From Streptomyces sp. TP-A0356 (GTDB lineage Bacteria; Actinomycetota; Actinomycetes; Streptomycetales; Streptomycetaceae): a stretch of DNA of 64,000 nt. The stretch spans positions 124,001-188,000 of the forward strand of contig NZ_BBZJ01000023.1 of assembly GCF_001417775.1 (NCBI RefSeq). Direction: 5' to 3'. A model generated the notes under the pieces. The model worked only from the letters and a program-made list of their open reading frames with translations. It searched no databases and was not told where the DNA came from. Positions 25,369 through 33,902 of this stretch are shown piece by piece; positions within the stretch are counted from its first letter, which is position 1, and every line of letters begins with the position of its first letter. The translations under genes were made by a program, and so were the position numbers.

Positions 25369-26325
25369 TCAGCCGCGTGCCAGGAGGCCGGCGACCTCCG
25401 CCTCGGTCGGCATCGCGGAGGAGCAGGCCAGACGAGAGGCGACGAGCGCCCCGGCCGCGTTGGCGTACCGCATGGTCTTCTCCAGCGGCCAGCCCGACAG
25501 CAGCCCGTGACACAGCGAGCCGCCGAAGGCGTCCCCTGCGCCCAGCCCGTTGACGACCTCCACCGGTACGGGCGGGACCTCGGCCGTCGTGCCGTCGCGG
25601 TGCACGGCGAGCACTCCCTTGGGACCCTGCTTGACGACCGCGAGCTCCACGCCCGCGTCGAGCAACGCCCGGGCGCAGGCCCGGGGTTCACGCACGCCGG
25701 TGGCGATCTCGCACTCGTCGAGGTTGCCGACGGCCACGGTGGCGTGGCGCAGTGCCTCGGCGTAGTACGGCCGAGCGGTGTCGGGGTCCCGCCAGAACAT
25801 GGGGCGCCAGTCGAGGTCGAAGACGGTGGTGCCCGCCTTGTCCCGCGCCTTCAGGGCGGCGAGCGTCGCCGAGCGGCTGGGCTCCTCGCTCAGACCGGTG
25901 CCGGTGATCCAGAAGACGCGGGCGGAGCGGATGGCGGAGAGGTCCAGCTCGTCGGTGCGGATCTCCAGGTCGGGTGCCTTGGGCCGACGGTAGAAGTAGA
26001 GGGGGAAGTCGTCCGGCGGGAAGATCTCGCAGAACGTGATGGGGGTCGGGTACGCCTCCACCGGCGTGACGAACCGGTCGTCCACACCGAACTCCTTCAG
26101 CGCCTGGTGCAGATAGGTGCCGAAGGGGTCGTTGCCGGTCCGGGTGATCACCGCCGTGGTGCGGCCGAGCCGCGCGGCGGCCACCGCGACGTTGGCCGCC
26201 GAGCCGCCGAGGAACTTTCCGAAGGACTCGACCTGGGGAAGCGGAACACCGGTCTGCAGGGGGTAGAGATCGACCCCGATGCGTCCCATGGTGATGAGAT
26301 CGAAACATTCGGCGGGCTCAGGCAT
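25369..26325 (-). CDS. iolC: 5-dehydro-2-deoxygluconokinase
   Basis: The protein has 318 aa from the ATG at 26325. It is a PfkB-family sugar kinase: GRIGVDLYP at the start, the GGSAANVAVAAARLG signature (40-54) and the C-terminal VNGLGAGDAFGGSL, with Asp265 as the catalytic base. It phosphorylates 2-deoxy-5-keto-gluconate. An upstream in-frame ATG at 26478 is rejected because the extension overlaps the promoter inverted repeat. It is the first gene of the minus-strand iol operon and is divergent from the sugar transporter. About 110 bp separate it from the aldolase, with no gene visible between. Confidence 0.93.
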   Translation of the reverse strand: MPEPAECFDLITMGRIGVDLYPLQTGVPLPQVESFGKFLGGSAANVAVAAARLGRTTAVITRTGNDPFGTYLHQALKEFGVDDRFVTPVEAYPTPITFCEIFPPDDFPLYFYRRPKAPDLEIRTDELDLSAIRSARVFWITGTGLSEEPSRSATLAALKARDKAGTTVFDLDWRPMFWRDPDTARPYYAEALRHATVAVGNLDECEIATGVREPRACARALLDAGVELAVVKQGPKGVLAVHRDGTTAEVPPVPVEVVNGLGAGDAFGGSLCHGLLSGWPLEKTMRYANAAGALVASRLACSSAMPTEAEVAGLLARG

Positions 26326-26377
26326 GCGCGTCGCTCCTCGTGCGGGGGATGCGGGCACCGGGCGCGGGAGGGGCGGA

Positions 26378-26393
26378 CATCCGGGCCCGGATG
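26378..26393. promoter_or_regulatory. Perfect 16-bp palindrome before iolC
   Basis: CATCCGGGCCCGGATG is a perfect palindrome 53 bp upstream of the iolC start. It could be an operator or a leader hairpin; nothing distinguishes these. Confidence 0.4.
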
Positions 26394-26423
26394 CCTCACA
26401 GGTGTAGGCCGCCGGACGAGCTT

Positions 26424-26489
26424 CTGTCAAGAGTTTGTACTTACATTCGGACCTGCTTCTGAAATGATGTCTTAACAAAGTATTGACAG
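26424..26489. promoter_or_regulatory. Divergent iol promoter with mirrored 15-nt sites
   Basis: The site CTGTCAAGAGTTTGT (26424-26438) is repeated in inverted orientation as ACAAAGTATTGACAG (26475-26489); 13 of 15 positions agree. Each copy contains an outward-facing TTGACA -35 box, one for iolC (complement of 26425-26430) and one for the ABC operon (26483-26488). A downstream TTGTAT-like -10 fits the plus strand. The repressor, presumably the GntR protein, could thus occlude both -35 boxes. Confidence 0.65.
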
Positions 26490-26640
26490 GCGGGTGCGAC
26501 AGGGGTTTGTATCCCGTCCCAGCGAGACCGCCGGTTCACCGGCACCTGTCCCGGACACCACGTCCGGGCCCCGCGCGGGGCGCCCCGCCCGGTGTCGTCC
26601 CTCCCCTTTCCCCCCGGTCGCACAGTGAGGTGCAGGAAAG

Positions 26641-27663
26641 ATGGATCGCACGCTTCACCCCCGCCGCTCCCACAGAGTCGCCCCTCTCGTCGCGCTGGCC
26701 GCGGCGTCCGCCCTGCTCGTCGCCGGCTGCTCCAGCAGCTCGGGCGGAAAGAAGGCGCAGGAGAGCAGCTCGGGCGTCGCCGCGGGCAAGGCCACCACTG
26801 CGCGTATGACGGTCGCGCTGGTCACCCACCAGGCCCCCGGTGACACCTTCTGGGACATCGTCCGCAAGGGCGCCGAGGCGGCCGCCGCCAAGGACAACGT
26901 CAAACTCGTCTACTCCAGCGACCCGAACGCGGGCAACCAGGCCAACCTGGTGCAGAACGCGCTCGACCAGAAGGTCGACGGTGTCGCGGTCACCCTCGCC
27001 AAGCCGGACGCCATGAAGGAGGTCCTGGGCAAGGCGAAGACGGCGGGCGTCCCGGTCGTGGGGCTCAACTCGGGCGTCAGCGACTGGAAGAAGCTCGGCC
27101 TGATGGAGTTCTTCGGGCAGGACGAGGGTGTGGCGGGAGAGGTGTTCGGCAAGAAGCTCAACGAGATCGGCGCCAAGAACGCCGTCTGTGTGATCCAGGA
27201 GCAGGGCAACATCGGGCTCACCCAGCGCTGCGACGGCGTGAAGAAGACGTTCAGCGGCAAGACCCAGACGCTCTACGTGAACGGCACCGACATGCCGTCG
27301 GTCAAGTCGACGATCACTGCCAAGCTCAAGCAGGACAGCTCCATCGACTACGTCGTCACGCTCGGCGCCCCGTTCGCGCTGACCGCGGTGCAGTCGGTGT
27401 CCGACGCGGGCAGCAAGGCCAAGATCGCCACCTTCGACCTCAACAAGGACCTGACCAGCGCCATCAAGAAGGGTGACATCCAGTTCGCCGTCGACCAGCA
27501 GCCCTATCTGCAGGGCTACCTCGCGGTCGACTCGCTGTGGCTCTACAAGAACAACGGCAACTACAGCGGCGGTGGTGAGCAGCCGGTGCTGACGGGCCCG
27601 GCCTTCGTCGACAAGTCCAACGTCGACATCATCGCCACGTTCGCTGCGAAGGGCACCAGGTGA
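26641..27663 (+). CDS. Sugar ABC transporter substrate-binding lipoprotein
   Basis: The protein has 340 aa with a lipoprotein signal peptide ending LLVAGC, giving acylated Cys30. The mature part is a type I periplasmic-binding fold of the ribose/inositol class (TVALVTHQAPGDTFWDIVRKG, NAGNQANLVQNALDQKVDGV, AKIATFDLNKDLTSAIKKGD). It captures a sugar or polyol outside the membrane. Placement opposite iolC and upstream of the permease and ATPase makes myo-inositol the likely ligand. Confidence 0.92.
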   Translation: MDRTLHPRRSHRVAPLVALAAASALLVAGCSSSSGGKKAQESSSGVAAGKATTARMTVALVTHQAPGDTFWDIVRKGAEAAAAKDNVKLVYSSDPNAGNQANLVQNALDQKVDGVAVTLAKPDAMKEVLGKAKTAGVPVVGLNSGVSDWKKLGLMEFFGQDEGVAGEVFGKKLNEIGAKNAVCVIQEQGNIGLTQRCDGVKKTFSGKTQTLYVNGTDMPSVKSTITAKLKQDSSIDYVVTLGAPFALTAVQSVSDAGSKAKIATFDLNKDLTSAIKKGDIQFAVDQQPYLQGYLAVDSLWLYKNNGNYSGGGEQPVLTGPAFVDKSNVDIIATFAAKGTR

Positions 27664-28739
27664 TGACCATGACCCAGCAGGCTGTGCCGGCGGTGACCTC
27701 ACCGCCGGCCTCCGGTCCGAAGGGCCGCGACGGCCGGACACTGCAGCGCTCCCTCGTGTTCCGGCTGCTCGCCCGGCCCGAGGTCGGCGTGTTCCTCGGC
27801 GCCGTCGCGGTGTTCGTCTTCTTCTTCGCGATGGCGCCGACGTTCCGCCAGGGCAGCTCGATGGCCACCATCCTCTACCAGTCGTCCACCATCGGGATCA
27901 TGGCGCTGCCGGTGGCGCTGCTGATGATCGGCGGCGAGTTCGATCTGTCGGCCGGTGTCGCCGTGATCACCTCGGCGCTGACCGCCAGCATGGTCAGCTT
28001 CCAGCTGACCATGAACGTGTGGGTGGGTGTGATCGTCGCGCTCGTGGTGTCCCTCGCGATCGGGGCCTTCAACGGCTGGATGATGGTACGCACCGGACTG
28101 CCCAGCTTCCTGGTCACCCTCGGCACGTTCCTCGGCCTGCAGGGCATCAACCTCGCGGTCACCAAGCTGATCACCGGCAACGTCGCGACCGACGACATCA
28201 GCGACATGGACGGCTTCGGCCAGGCCAGGGCCCTCTTCTCCTCGTCGTTCACCGTCGGCGGTGTCCAGGTGAAGATCACCGTCCTGTGGTGGCTGCTCTT
28301 CGCGGCCCTGGCCACCTGGGTGCTGCTGCGCACCAAGTACGGCAACTGGATCTTCGCGGTCGGCGGCGACAAGGACAGCGCACGGGCCGTCGGTGTGCCC
28401 GTGAAGTTCACCAAGATCTCGCTGTTCATGCTGGTCGGCTTCGGCGCCTGGTTCGTCGGCATGCACCAGCTGTTCTCCTTCAACACCGTGCAGTCCGGGG
28501 AGGGCGTCGGCCAGGAGCTGATCTACATCGCGGCGGCGGTGATCGGCGGCTGTCTGCTGACCGGCGGCTACGGCTCCGCGATCGGCCCGGTCTTCGGTGC
28601 TTTCATGTTCGGCATGGTGAGTCAGGGCATCGTCTACGCCGGCTGGAACCCCGACTGGTTCAAGGCGTTCCTCGGCGTGATGCTCCTCGGCGCCACCCTC
28701 ATCAATCTGTGGGTCCAGAAGTCCGCGACCCGGAGGTGA
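27663..28739 (+). CDS. Sugar ABC transporter permease
   Basis: A 358-aa, RbsC-like membrane protein with about eight to ten hydrophobic segments beginning around residue 40 (GVFLGAVAVFVFFFAMAP). The family signature IGGEFDLSAGVAVITSALTA and TYGNWIFAVGGDKDSARAVGV-like loop (KYGNWIFAVGGDKDSA) are present. The start ATG overlaps the stop of the binding-protein gene; GTG 27660 and ATG 27669 are alternatives. It forms the channel for the transporter encoded around it. Confidence 0.92.
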   Translation: MTMTQQAVPAVTSPPASGPKGRDGRTLQRSLVFRLLARPEVGVFLGAVAVFVFFFAMAPTFRQGSSMATILYQSSTIGIMALPVALLMIGGEFDLSAGVAVITSALTASMVSFQLTMNVWVGVIVALVVSLAIGAFNGWMMVRTGLPSFLVTLGTFLGLQGINLAVTKLITGNVATDDISDMDGFGQARALFSSSFTVGGVQVKITVLWWLLFAALATWVLLRTKYGNWIFAVGGDKDSARAVGVPVKFTKISLFMLVGFGAWFVGMHQLFSFNTVQSGEGVGQELIYIAAAVIGGCLLTGGYGSAIGPVFGAFMFGMVSQGIVYAGWNPDWFKAFLGVMLLGATLINLWVQKSATRR

Positions 28740-28744
28740 TCACC

Positions 28745-29647
28745 ATGACGACCACTGACCCCGGCAACCACAACGGCCAGGCGCCCACGGACGACCAGGC
28801 CCCCGTCGTCGAACTGCGTGGCACGGGCAAGTCCTACGGCAACATCCGCGCCCTGCACGGCGTCGACCTCGCCGTCCATCCCGGCAAGGTCACCTGCGTT
28901 CTCGGTGACAACGGCGCCGGCAAGTCCACCCTGATCAAGATCATTTCCGGGCTGCACCAGCACACCGAGGGCGAGTTCCTCGTCGACGGCGAGCCCGTGC
29001 GCTTCAGCACCCCGCGCGAGGCACTGGACCGCGGTATCGCCACCGTGTACCAGGACCTGGCGACCGTGCCGCTGATGCCGGTGTGGCGCAACTTCTTCCT
29101 CGGCTCCGAGATGACCAAGGGCCCCTGGCCCGTGCGCCGCCTGGACATCGCCCGGATGAAGAAGACCGCGGACGAGGAACTGCGCAACATGGGCATCGTC
29201 CTCGACGACCTCGAACAGCCCATCGGCACGCTCTCCGGCGGCCAGCGCCAGTGCGTCGCCATCGCCCGCGCCGTCCACTTCGGCGCCCGCGTCCTGATCC
29301 TGGACGAGCCCACCGCCGCGCTCGGCGTCAAACAGTCCGGTGTCGTCCTCAAGTACATCGCCGCCGCCCGCGACCGTGGCCTGGGCGTCATCTTCATCAC
29401 CCACAACCCGCACCACGCCTATATGGTCGGCGACCACTTCAGCGTGCTGCGCCTGGGCACCCTGGAGCTCAGCGCGTCCCGCGACGAGGTCAGCCTCGAA
29501 GAGCTGACCAACCACATGGCCGGCGGCGCCGAACTCGCCGCCCTGAAGCACGAACTGGCCCAGGTCCGCGGCGTCGACGTCGAGGAGCTCCCCGAAGAGG
29601 CGGACCTCCAGGCCCCCGTGGCGGCATCTTCCGAAGGGAACTCCTGA
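28745..29647 (+). CDS. Sugar ABC transporter ATP-binding protein (single-module)
   Basis: The protein has 300 aa from the ATG at 28745, with AGGTGATC upstream. Walker A is GDNGAGKST (54-62), the signature LSGGQRQ (163-169) and Walker B VLILDEP (183-189), followed by a switch His in FITHNPHH. It powers the adjacent permease. RbsA-type ATPases in this family usually carry two modules in about 500 aa; this one has one, so it must act as a homodimer. The much longer in-frame extension upstream is an antiparallel composition artefact within the permease gene. Confidence 0.93.
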   Translation: MTTTDPGNHNGQAPTDDQAPVVELRGTGKSYGNIRALHGVDLAVHPGKVTCVLGDNGAGKSTLIKIISGLHQHTEGEFLVDGEPVRFSTPREALDRGIATVYQDLATVPLMPVWRNFFLGSEMTKGPWPVRRLDIARMKKTADEELRNMGIVLDDLEQPIGTLSGGQRQCVAIARAVHFGARVLILDEPTAALGVKQSGVVLKYIAAARDRGLGVIFITHNPHHAYMVGDHFSVLRLGTLELSASRDEVSLEELTNHMAGGAELAALKHELAQVRGVDVEELPEEADLQAPVAASSEGNS

Positions 29648-29648
29648 C

Positions 29649-30551
29649 ATGACCTCTGCCCTGGACCGCATCCGGGTCGGCTCCGCCCCGGACTCCTGGG
29701 GTGTCTGGTTCCCGGACGACCCTCATCAGGTGCCCTGGGAACGCTTCCTGGACGAGGTCGCCGAGGCCGGTTACCCCTGGATCGAGCTGGGCCCCTACGG
29801 CTATCTGCCGACGGATCCGGCACGGCTGACCGAAGAGGTGGAGCGGCGCGACCTCAAGGTGTCGGCCGGCACGGTCTTCACCTCGTTGCACCGGGGACCG
29901 GCCGTATGGGAGTCCACCTGGGAGCACGTCAGCCAGGTCGCCGCCCTCACCCAGGCCATGGGCGCCAAGCACCTGGTGGTCATCCCCTCCTTCTGGCGGG
30001 ACGACAAGACCGCCGAGATCATCGAGCCCTCGGAGCTCACCGTCGAACAGTGGGCCCACCTCGCCAAGGGCATGGAGCGGCTCGGCCACGAGGTCCGGGA
30101 GACCTACGGCCTCGACATCGTCGTCCACCCGCACGCCGACACCCACATCGACACCGAGGAGCACGTCGAGCGCTTCCTCGACTCGACCGACTCCGGCCTC
30201 GTCAACCTCTGCCTGGACACCGGGCACTACGCCTACTGCGGCGGCGACAGCGTCAGGCTCATCGAGACCTACGGCGAGCGCATCGGCTATCTGCACCTCA
30301 AGCAGGTCGACCCCGAGGTCCTCGCCGACGTCGTGAAGAACGGGGTGCCCTTCGGGCCCGCCGTGCAGCGCGGCGTGATGTGCGAACCCCCGGCCGGCGT
30401 GCCCGCGCTGGAGCCGGTCCTCGCCGCCGCCCAGGGGCTCGGTGTCGATCTGTTCGCCATCGTCGAACAGGACATGTACCCCTGCGCGCCCGACAAGCCG
30501 CTGCCCATCGCCGTACGCACCCGCAAGTTCCTCCGCTCCTGTGGCGCCTGA
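29649..30551 (+). CDS. iolE: Sugar phosphate isomerase/epimerase family, probable inosose dehydratase
   Basis: A 300-aa TIM-barrel protein of the AP-endonuclease-2/xylose isomerase-like family. Features are VGSAPDSWGVWFPDDPHQVP at the start, GYPWIELGPYGYL, the metal-ligand segments IVVHPHADTHIDTEEHVERF and NLCLDTGHYAYCGGD, and IGYLHLKQVDP. In the inositol pathway IolE dehydrates 2-keto-myo-inositol to the diketone used by IolD, and no other candidate is present. IolH-like epimerases share the fold, so the name is likely but not certain. It follows the ATPase gene with a 1-bp gap. Confidence 0.8.
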   Translation: MTSALDRIRVGSAPDSWGVWFPDDPHQVPWERFLDEVAEAGYPWIELGPYGYLPTDPARLTEEVERRDLKVSAGTVFTSLHRGPAVWESTWEHVSQVAALTQAMGAKHLVVIPSFWRDDKTAEIIEPSELTVEQWAHLAKGMERLGHEVRETYGLDIVVHPHADTHIDTEEHVERFLDSTDSGLVNLCLDTGHYAYCGGDSVRLIETYGERIGYLHLKQVDPEVLADVVKNGVPFGPAVQRGVMCEPPAGVPALEPVLAAAQGLGVDLFAIVEQDMYPCAPDKPLPIAVRTRKFLRSCGA

Positions 30552-30576
30552 CCTTCCGAAGGGACGACCTACCACC

Positions 30577-31596
30577 ATGACTCAGCGTGGAACGCTCGGA
30601 GTCGCCGTCATCGGGACGGGGAGGATGGGCGCCGACCATGTGCGCCGTATCAGCGAGGTGACCAGCGGGGCGCGGGTGGCCGCCGTCGTGGACGTGGACG
30701 CGGAACGGGCCAAGAGCGTCGCGGCCGGTGTCGAGGGCTGCACCGCCCACACCGAACCGGCCGCCGCGATGGCCGCCGAGGACGTCGACGCCGTACTCAT
30801 CGCCTCGCCCGGCCCCGCGCACGAGGCCGCGCTGCTCGCGGCCTTCGAGCGTGACCTGCCGGTGCTGTGCGAGAAGCCGCTCACCCCCGACGCCGCCTCC
30901 GCGCTCAGGATCCTTCAGGCCGAGCAGAAGCTGGGGCACCGGCGCGTCCAGGTGGGCTTCATGCGGCGCTACGACGCCGAGTACATCAAGCTCAAGGCGC
31001 TGCTGGACAGCGGCCAGCTCGGCCGTCCGCTGATGCTGCACAACCGGCACCGCAACGCGGCCAGCCCGCCCGGCTTCACCGACGCCATGCTCATCAACGA
31101 CTCGGTCGTGCACGAGATGGATGTGACGCGCTGGCTGCTCGGCCAGGAGATCACAGCGGTGACGGCGCTGCGCCCGACACCGTCGGACAACGCCCCGGAG
31201 GGCCTTACGGACCCGCAGTTCGTCGTCCTCGAGACCGACGGAGGCGCCCTCGTCGATGTCGAGATCTTCGTCAACTGCGGATTCGGCTACCAGGTGCAGG
31301 CCGAAGCGGTCTGTGAGCGCGGCACCGCCCGGATCGGCGACGGGCACGCCATGGTGACCAACGCGGCGGGCCGCTGGGGCGGAACCATCGCGCAGGACTT
31401 CGTGGAGCGCTTCGCGGAGGCCTACGACCGTGAGGTGCAGGCCTGGGTGGACGCCACCCGGCGCGGCGAGGTGACCGGGCCGAGCGTCTGGGACGGCTAT
31501 GCCGCGGCGGCGGTCTGCGAGGCGGGCGTGCGCGCCCAGGCGGAGGGCCGCCGCACCGAAGTCGAACTGATCGAGCGCCCCGCTCTCTACCGCTGA
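30577..31596 (+). CDS. iolG: Inositol 2-dehydrogenase
   Basis: The protein has 339 aa from the ATG at 30577. The NAD-binding loop is VIGTGRMGADH (10-20). The family motif CEKPLTPDAASALRILQ follows, and the catalytic-domain segment INDSVVHEMDVTRWLLGQE includes the lysine/aspartate/histidine framework of Gfo/Idh/MocA inositol dehydrogenases. It oxidises myo-inositol to 2-keto-myo-inositol, the first catabolic step. It is the last gene of the plus-strand transporter operon and ends four bases before a long palindromic terminator. Confidence 0.92.
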   Translation: MTQRGTLGVAVIGTGRMGADHVRRISEVTSGARVAAVVDVDAERAKSVAAGVEGCTAHTEPAAAMAAEDVDAVLIASPGPAHEAALLAAFERDLPVLCEKPLTPDAASALRILQAEQKLGHRRVQVGFMRRYDAEYIKLKALLDSGQLGRPLMLHNRHRNAASPPGFTDAMLINDSVVHEMDVTRWLLGQEITAVTALRPTPSDNAPEGLTDPQFVVLETDGGALVDVEIFVNCGFGYQVQAEAVCERGTARIGDGHAMVTNAAGRWGGTIAQDFVERFAEAYDREVQAWVDATRRGEVTGPSVWDGYAAAAVCEAGVRAQAEGRRTEVELIERPALYR

Positions 31597-31599
31597 TCC

Positions 31600-31645
31600 G
31601 GCAGGCGTGCCCTGCGCCGGAGCTCCGGCGCAGGGCACGCCTGCC
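31600..31645. terminator. 46-bp perfect palindromic terminator after iolG
   Basis: The left arm (31600-31622, starting ggcaggcgtgccctgcgccg) and the right arm (31623-31645, ending gcagggcacgcctgcc) are exact reverse complements with no spacer, so the RNA would form a hairpin of about 21 bp. It begins four bases after the iolG stop and clearly closes the operon. Confidence 0.9.
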
Positions 31646-31759
31646 GCTCCTTCCACGGGGTGGGGTTCTCGCCCATGAGCGAGGCGAGCAGGAGAGGCAT
31701 GCCACCCGGCCCCCGCGGTTCATAGCCTGTTGCCGGTGCGGCGCGTAACGTGACGGAGC

Positions 31760-32593
31760 ATGAAGATCCTCATCAGCGCCGACATGGAGGGCGCCACCGG
31801 TGTGACCTGGCCGGCCGACGTGCTGCCCGGAACGCCGCAGTGGGAGCGGTGCCGTGCGATGTTCACCTCCGACGTGAACGCCGCCGTGCGCGGCTTCCTC
31901 GACGGCGGCGCCGACGAGGTGGTGATCAACGAGGCCCACTCGACCATGCGCAATCTGCTCCTGGAGCGGCTCGACGAGCGGGCGCAGATGCTCACCGGCC
32001 GTCACAAGTCCCTGTCCATGGTGGAGGGTGTGCAGCACGGGGACGTGGACGGCATCGCGTTCGTCGGCTACCACGCGGGCGCCGGTATGGAGGGCGTCCT
32101 CGCGCACACGTATCTCGCCAACTCCATCACCGGTGTCTGGCTCAACGACGTACGAGCCAGCGAGGGACTGCTGAACGCGCACGTGGTCGCCGAGTACGGC
32201 GTGCCCGTCATCCTCGTCACCGGCGACGACGTGGCCTGCGAGGACGCGCTCGGGTATGCGCCGGAGGCGCTCAAGGTCGCCGTCAAGGACCATGTCTCGC
32301 GGTACGCGGCCGTCTGCCGCACACCGGCCAGGACCGCCGCCGACATCCGTGCGGCCGCCAAGGAGGCGGCCGGTCTGGCGGCGCGTCACGAGCCCGTGTC
32401 CGGTGGGCCGTTCACCGTGGCGCTGGAGTTCGACGCGGAGCACCTGGCGATGGCCGCCACCGTCGTGCCGGGCGTGGACCGCGTCGCGGAGCGGAAGGTG
32501 GCGTACACGAGCGGGAGCATGTACGAGGCGATCCGCACCTTCAAGGCGGTCACCACGATCGTCTCGGCCGCGGTGGAGGAGCAGTATGGTTGA
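31760..32593 (+). CDS. dppA: M55 family D-aminopeptidase (DppA-like)
   Basis: A 277-aa zinc peptidase. The signature SADMEG is at 6-11 (Asp8 and Glu10 as metal ligands), His60 sits in INEAHS, His105 in GYHAG and His116 in LAHTYL; these match the ligand and catalytic positions known for Bacillus subtilis DppA (8, 10, 60, 104, 115) almost exactly. DppA releases N-terminal D-amino acids from peptides such as D-Ala-D-Ala. It opens a four-gene peptidase operon in which every junction overlaps or is short. Confidence 0.92.
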   Translation: MKILISADMEGATGVTWPADVLPGTPQWERCRAMFTSDVNAAVRGFLDGGADEVVINEAHSTMRNLLLERLDERAQMLTGRHKSLSMVEGVQHGDVDGIAFVGYHAGAGMEGVLAHTYLANSITGVWLNDVRASEGLLNAHVVAEYGVPVILVTGDDVACEDALGYAPEALKVAVKDHVSRYAAVCRTPARTAADIRAAAKEAAGLAARHEPVSGGPFTVALEFDAEHLAMAATVVPGVDRVAERKVAYTSGSMYEAIRTFKAVTTIVSAAVEEQYG

Positions 32594-33887
32594 CGAGCAG
32601 GCACGGGAGGAGGTCGTACGGTTCACGTCCGACCTCATCCGCATCGACACCACCAACCGTGGCGGCGGCGACTGCCAGGAGCGGCCCGCCGCCGAGTACG
32701 CGGCCGCCCGGCTGGCCGAGGCGGGCCTCGAGCCCACGCTCCTGGAGCGCACCCGGGGCCGGACGAACGTCGTCGCCCGCGTCCCGGGCACCGACCCCCG
32801 CGCCGACGCGCTGCTCGTCCACGGCCATCTCGACGTGGTGCCCGCCGAGGCCGGCGACTGGAGCGTGCACCCGTTCTCCGGCGAGGTCCGCGACGGCGTC
32901 GTCTGGGGGCGGGGCGCGGTCGACATGAAGAACATGGACGCGATGATCCTCGCCGTGGTTCGGAACTGGGCGCGCGCGGGCGTGCGGCCGCGGCGCGACC
33001 TCGTGATCGCCTTCACCGCCGACGAGGAGGCGAGCGCGGAGGACGGCTCCGGCTTCCTCGCGGACCGGCACGCGGACCTGTTCGAGGGATGCACGGAAGG
33101 GATCAGCGAGTCCGGGGCGTTCACCTTCCACGACGGCACCGGACGGCAGATCTACCCCATCGCGGCGGGCGAGCGCGGCACCGGCTGGCTCAAGCTCACC
33201 GCACGCGGGCGGGCGGGCCACGGCTCCAAGGTCAACCGCAGCAACGCGGTCACCCGGCTCGCCGCCGCCGTCGCCCGTATCGGCGCCCACGAATGGCCGC
33301 TCAGGCTCACCCCGACCGTACGGGCCGCGCTGACCGAACTGGCCGCCCTCTACGGCCTCGACACCGCACTCGACGACGTGGAAGGCCTGCTGGAGAAGCT
33401 CGGCCCCGCCGCCGCGCTCGTGGAGCCGACCGTCCGCAACAGCGCGAACCCGACCATGCTGAGCGCCGGGTACAAGGTCAACGTGATCCCGGGGGAGGCC
33501 GTCGCGTACATCGACGGACGCTATCTGCCCGGCGGCGAGGACGAGTTCCGTACCACCCTCGACGAGCTCACCGGCCCGGACGTGGACTGGGAGTTCCAGC
33601 ACCACGAAGTCGCCCTCCAGGCGCCGGTGGACGCGCCGACGTTCGCGCGGATGCGCGCGGCCGTACAGGAGTTCGCGCCCGAGGGGCACGTGGTGCCGTA
33701 CTGCATGTCCGGCGGCACGGACGCCAAGCAGTTCTCCCGACTCGGCATCACCGGCTACGGGTTCGCGCCGCTGAAGCTCCCGGCGGGCTTCGACTACCAG
33801 GCGCTCTTCCACGGCGTCGACGAGCGCGTCCCGGTGGACGCACTGCACTTCGGCGTCCGCGTCCTCGACCGCTTCCTCAGCTCTTAG
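32586..33887 (+). CDS. M20 family metallopeptidase
   Basis: The protein has 433 aa from the ATG at 32586, which overlaps dppA by 8 bp. Motifs are LVHGHLDVVP (His81 and Asp83), the bridging Asp113 in GAVDMKNMDAM, the catalytic/ligand pair in TADEEAS (Glu147-Glu148), the dimerisation domain and CMSGGTDAKQFSRLG near the end. It is a cytosolic aminoacylase, carboxypeptidase or dipeptidase; the specificity is not readable. Context suggests it processes products released by the neighbouring peptidases. Confidence 0.9.
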   Translation: MVDEQAREEVVRFTSDLIRIDTTNRGGGDCQERPAAEYAAARLAEAGLEPTLLERTRGRTNVVARVPGTDPRADALLVHGHLDVVPAEAGDWSVHPFSGEVRDGVVWGRGAVDMKNMDAMILAVVRNWARAGVRPRRDLVIAFTADEEASAEDGSGFLADRHADLFEGCTEGISESGAFTFHDGTGRQIYPIAAGERGTGWLKLTARGRAGHGSKVNRSNAVTRLAAAVARIGAHEWPLRLTPTVRAALTELAALYGLDTALDDVEGLLEKLGPAAALVEPTVRNSANPTMLSAGYKVNVIPGEAVAYIDGRYLPGGEDEFRTTLDELTGPDVDWEFQHHEVALQAPVDAPTFARMRAAVQEFAPEGHVVPYCMSGGTDAKQFSRLGITGYGFAPLKLPAGFDYQALFHGVDERVPVDALHFGVRVLDRFLSS

Positions 33888-33902
33888 TAGGGAGTCGAGA
33901 AG

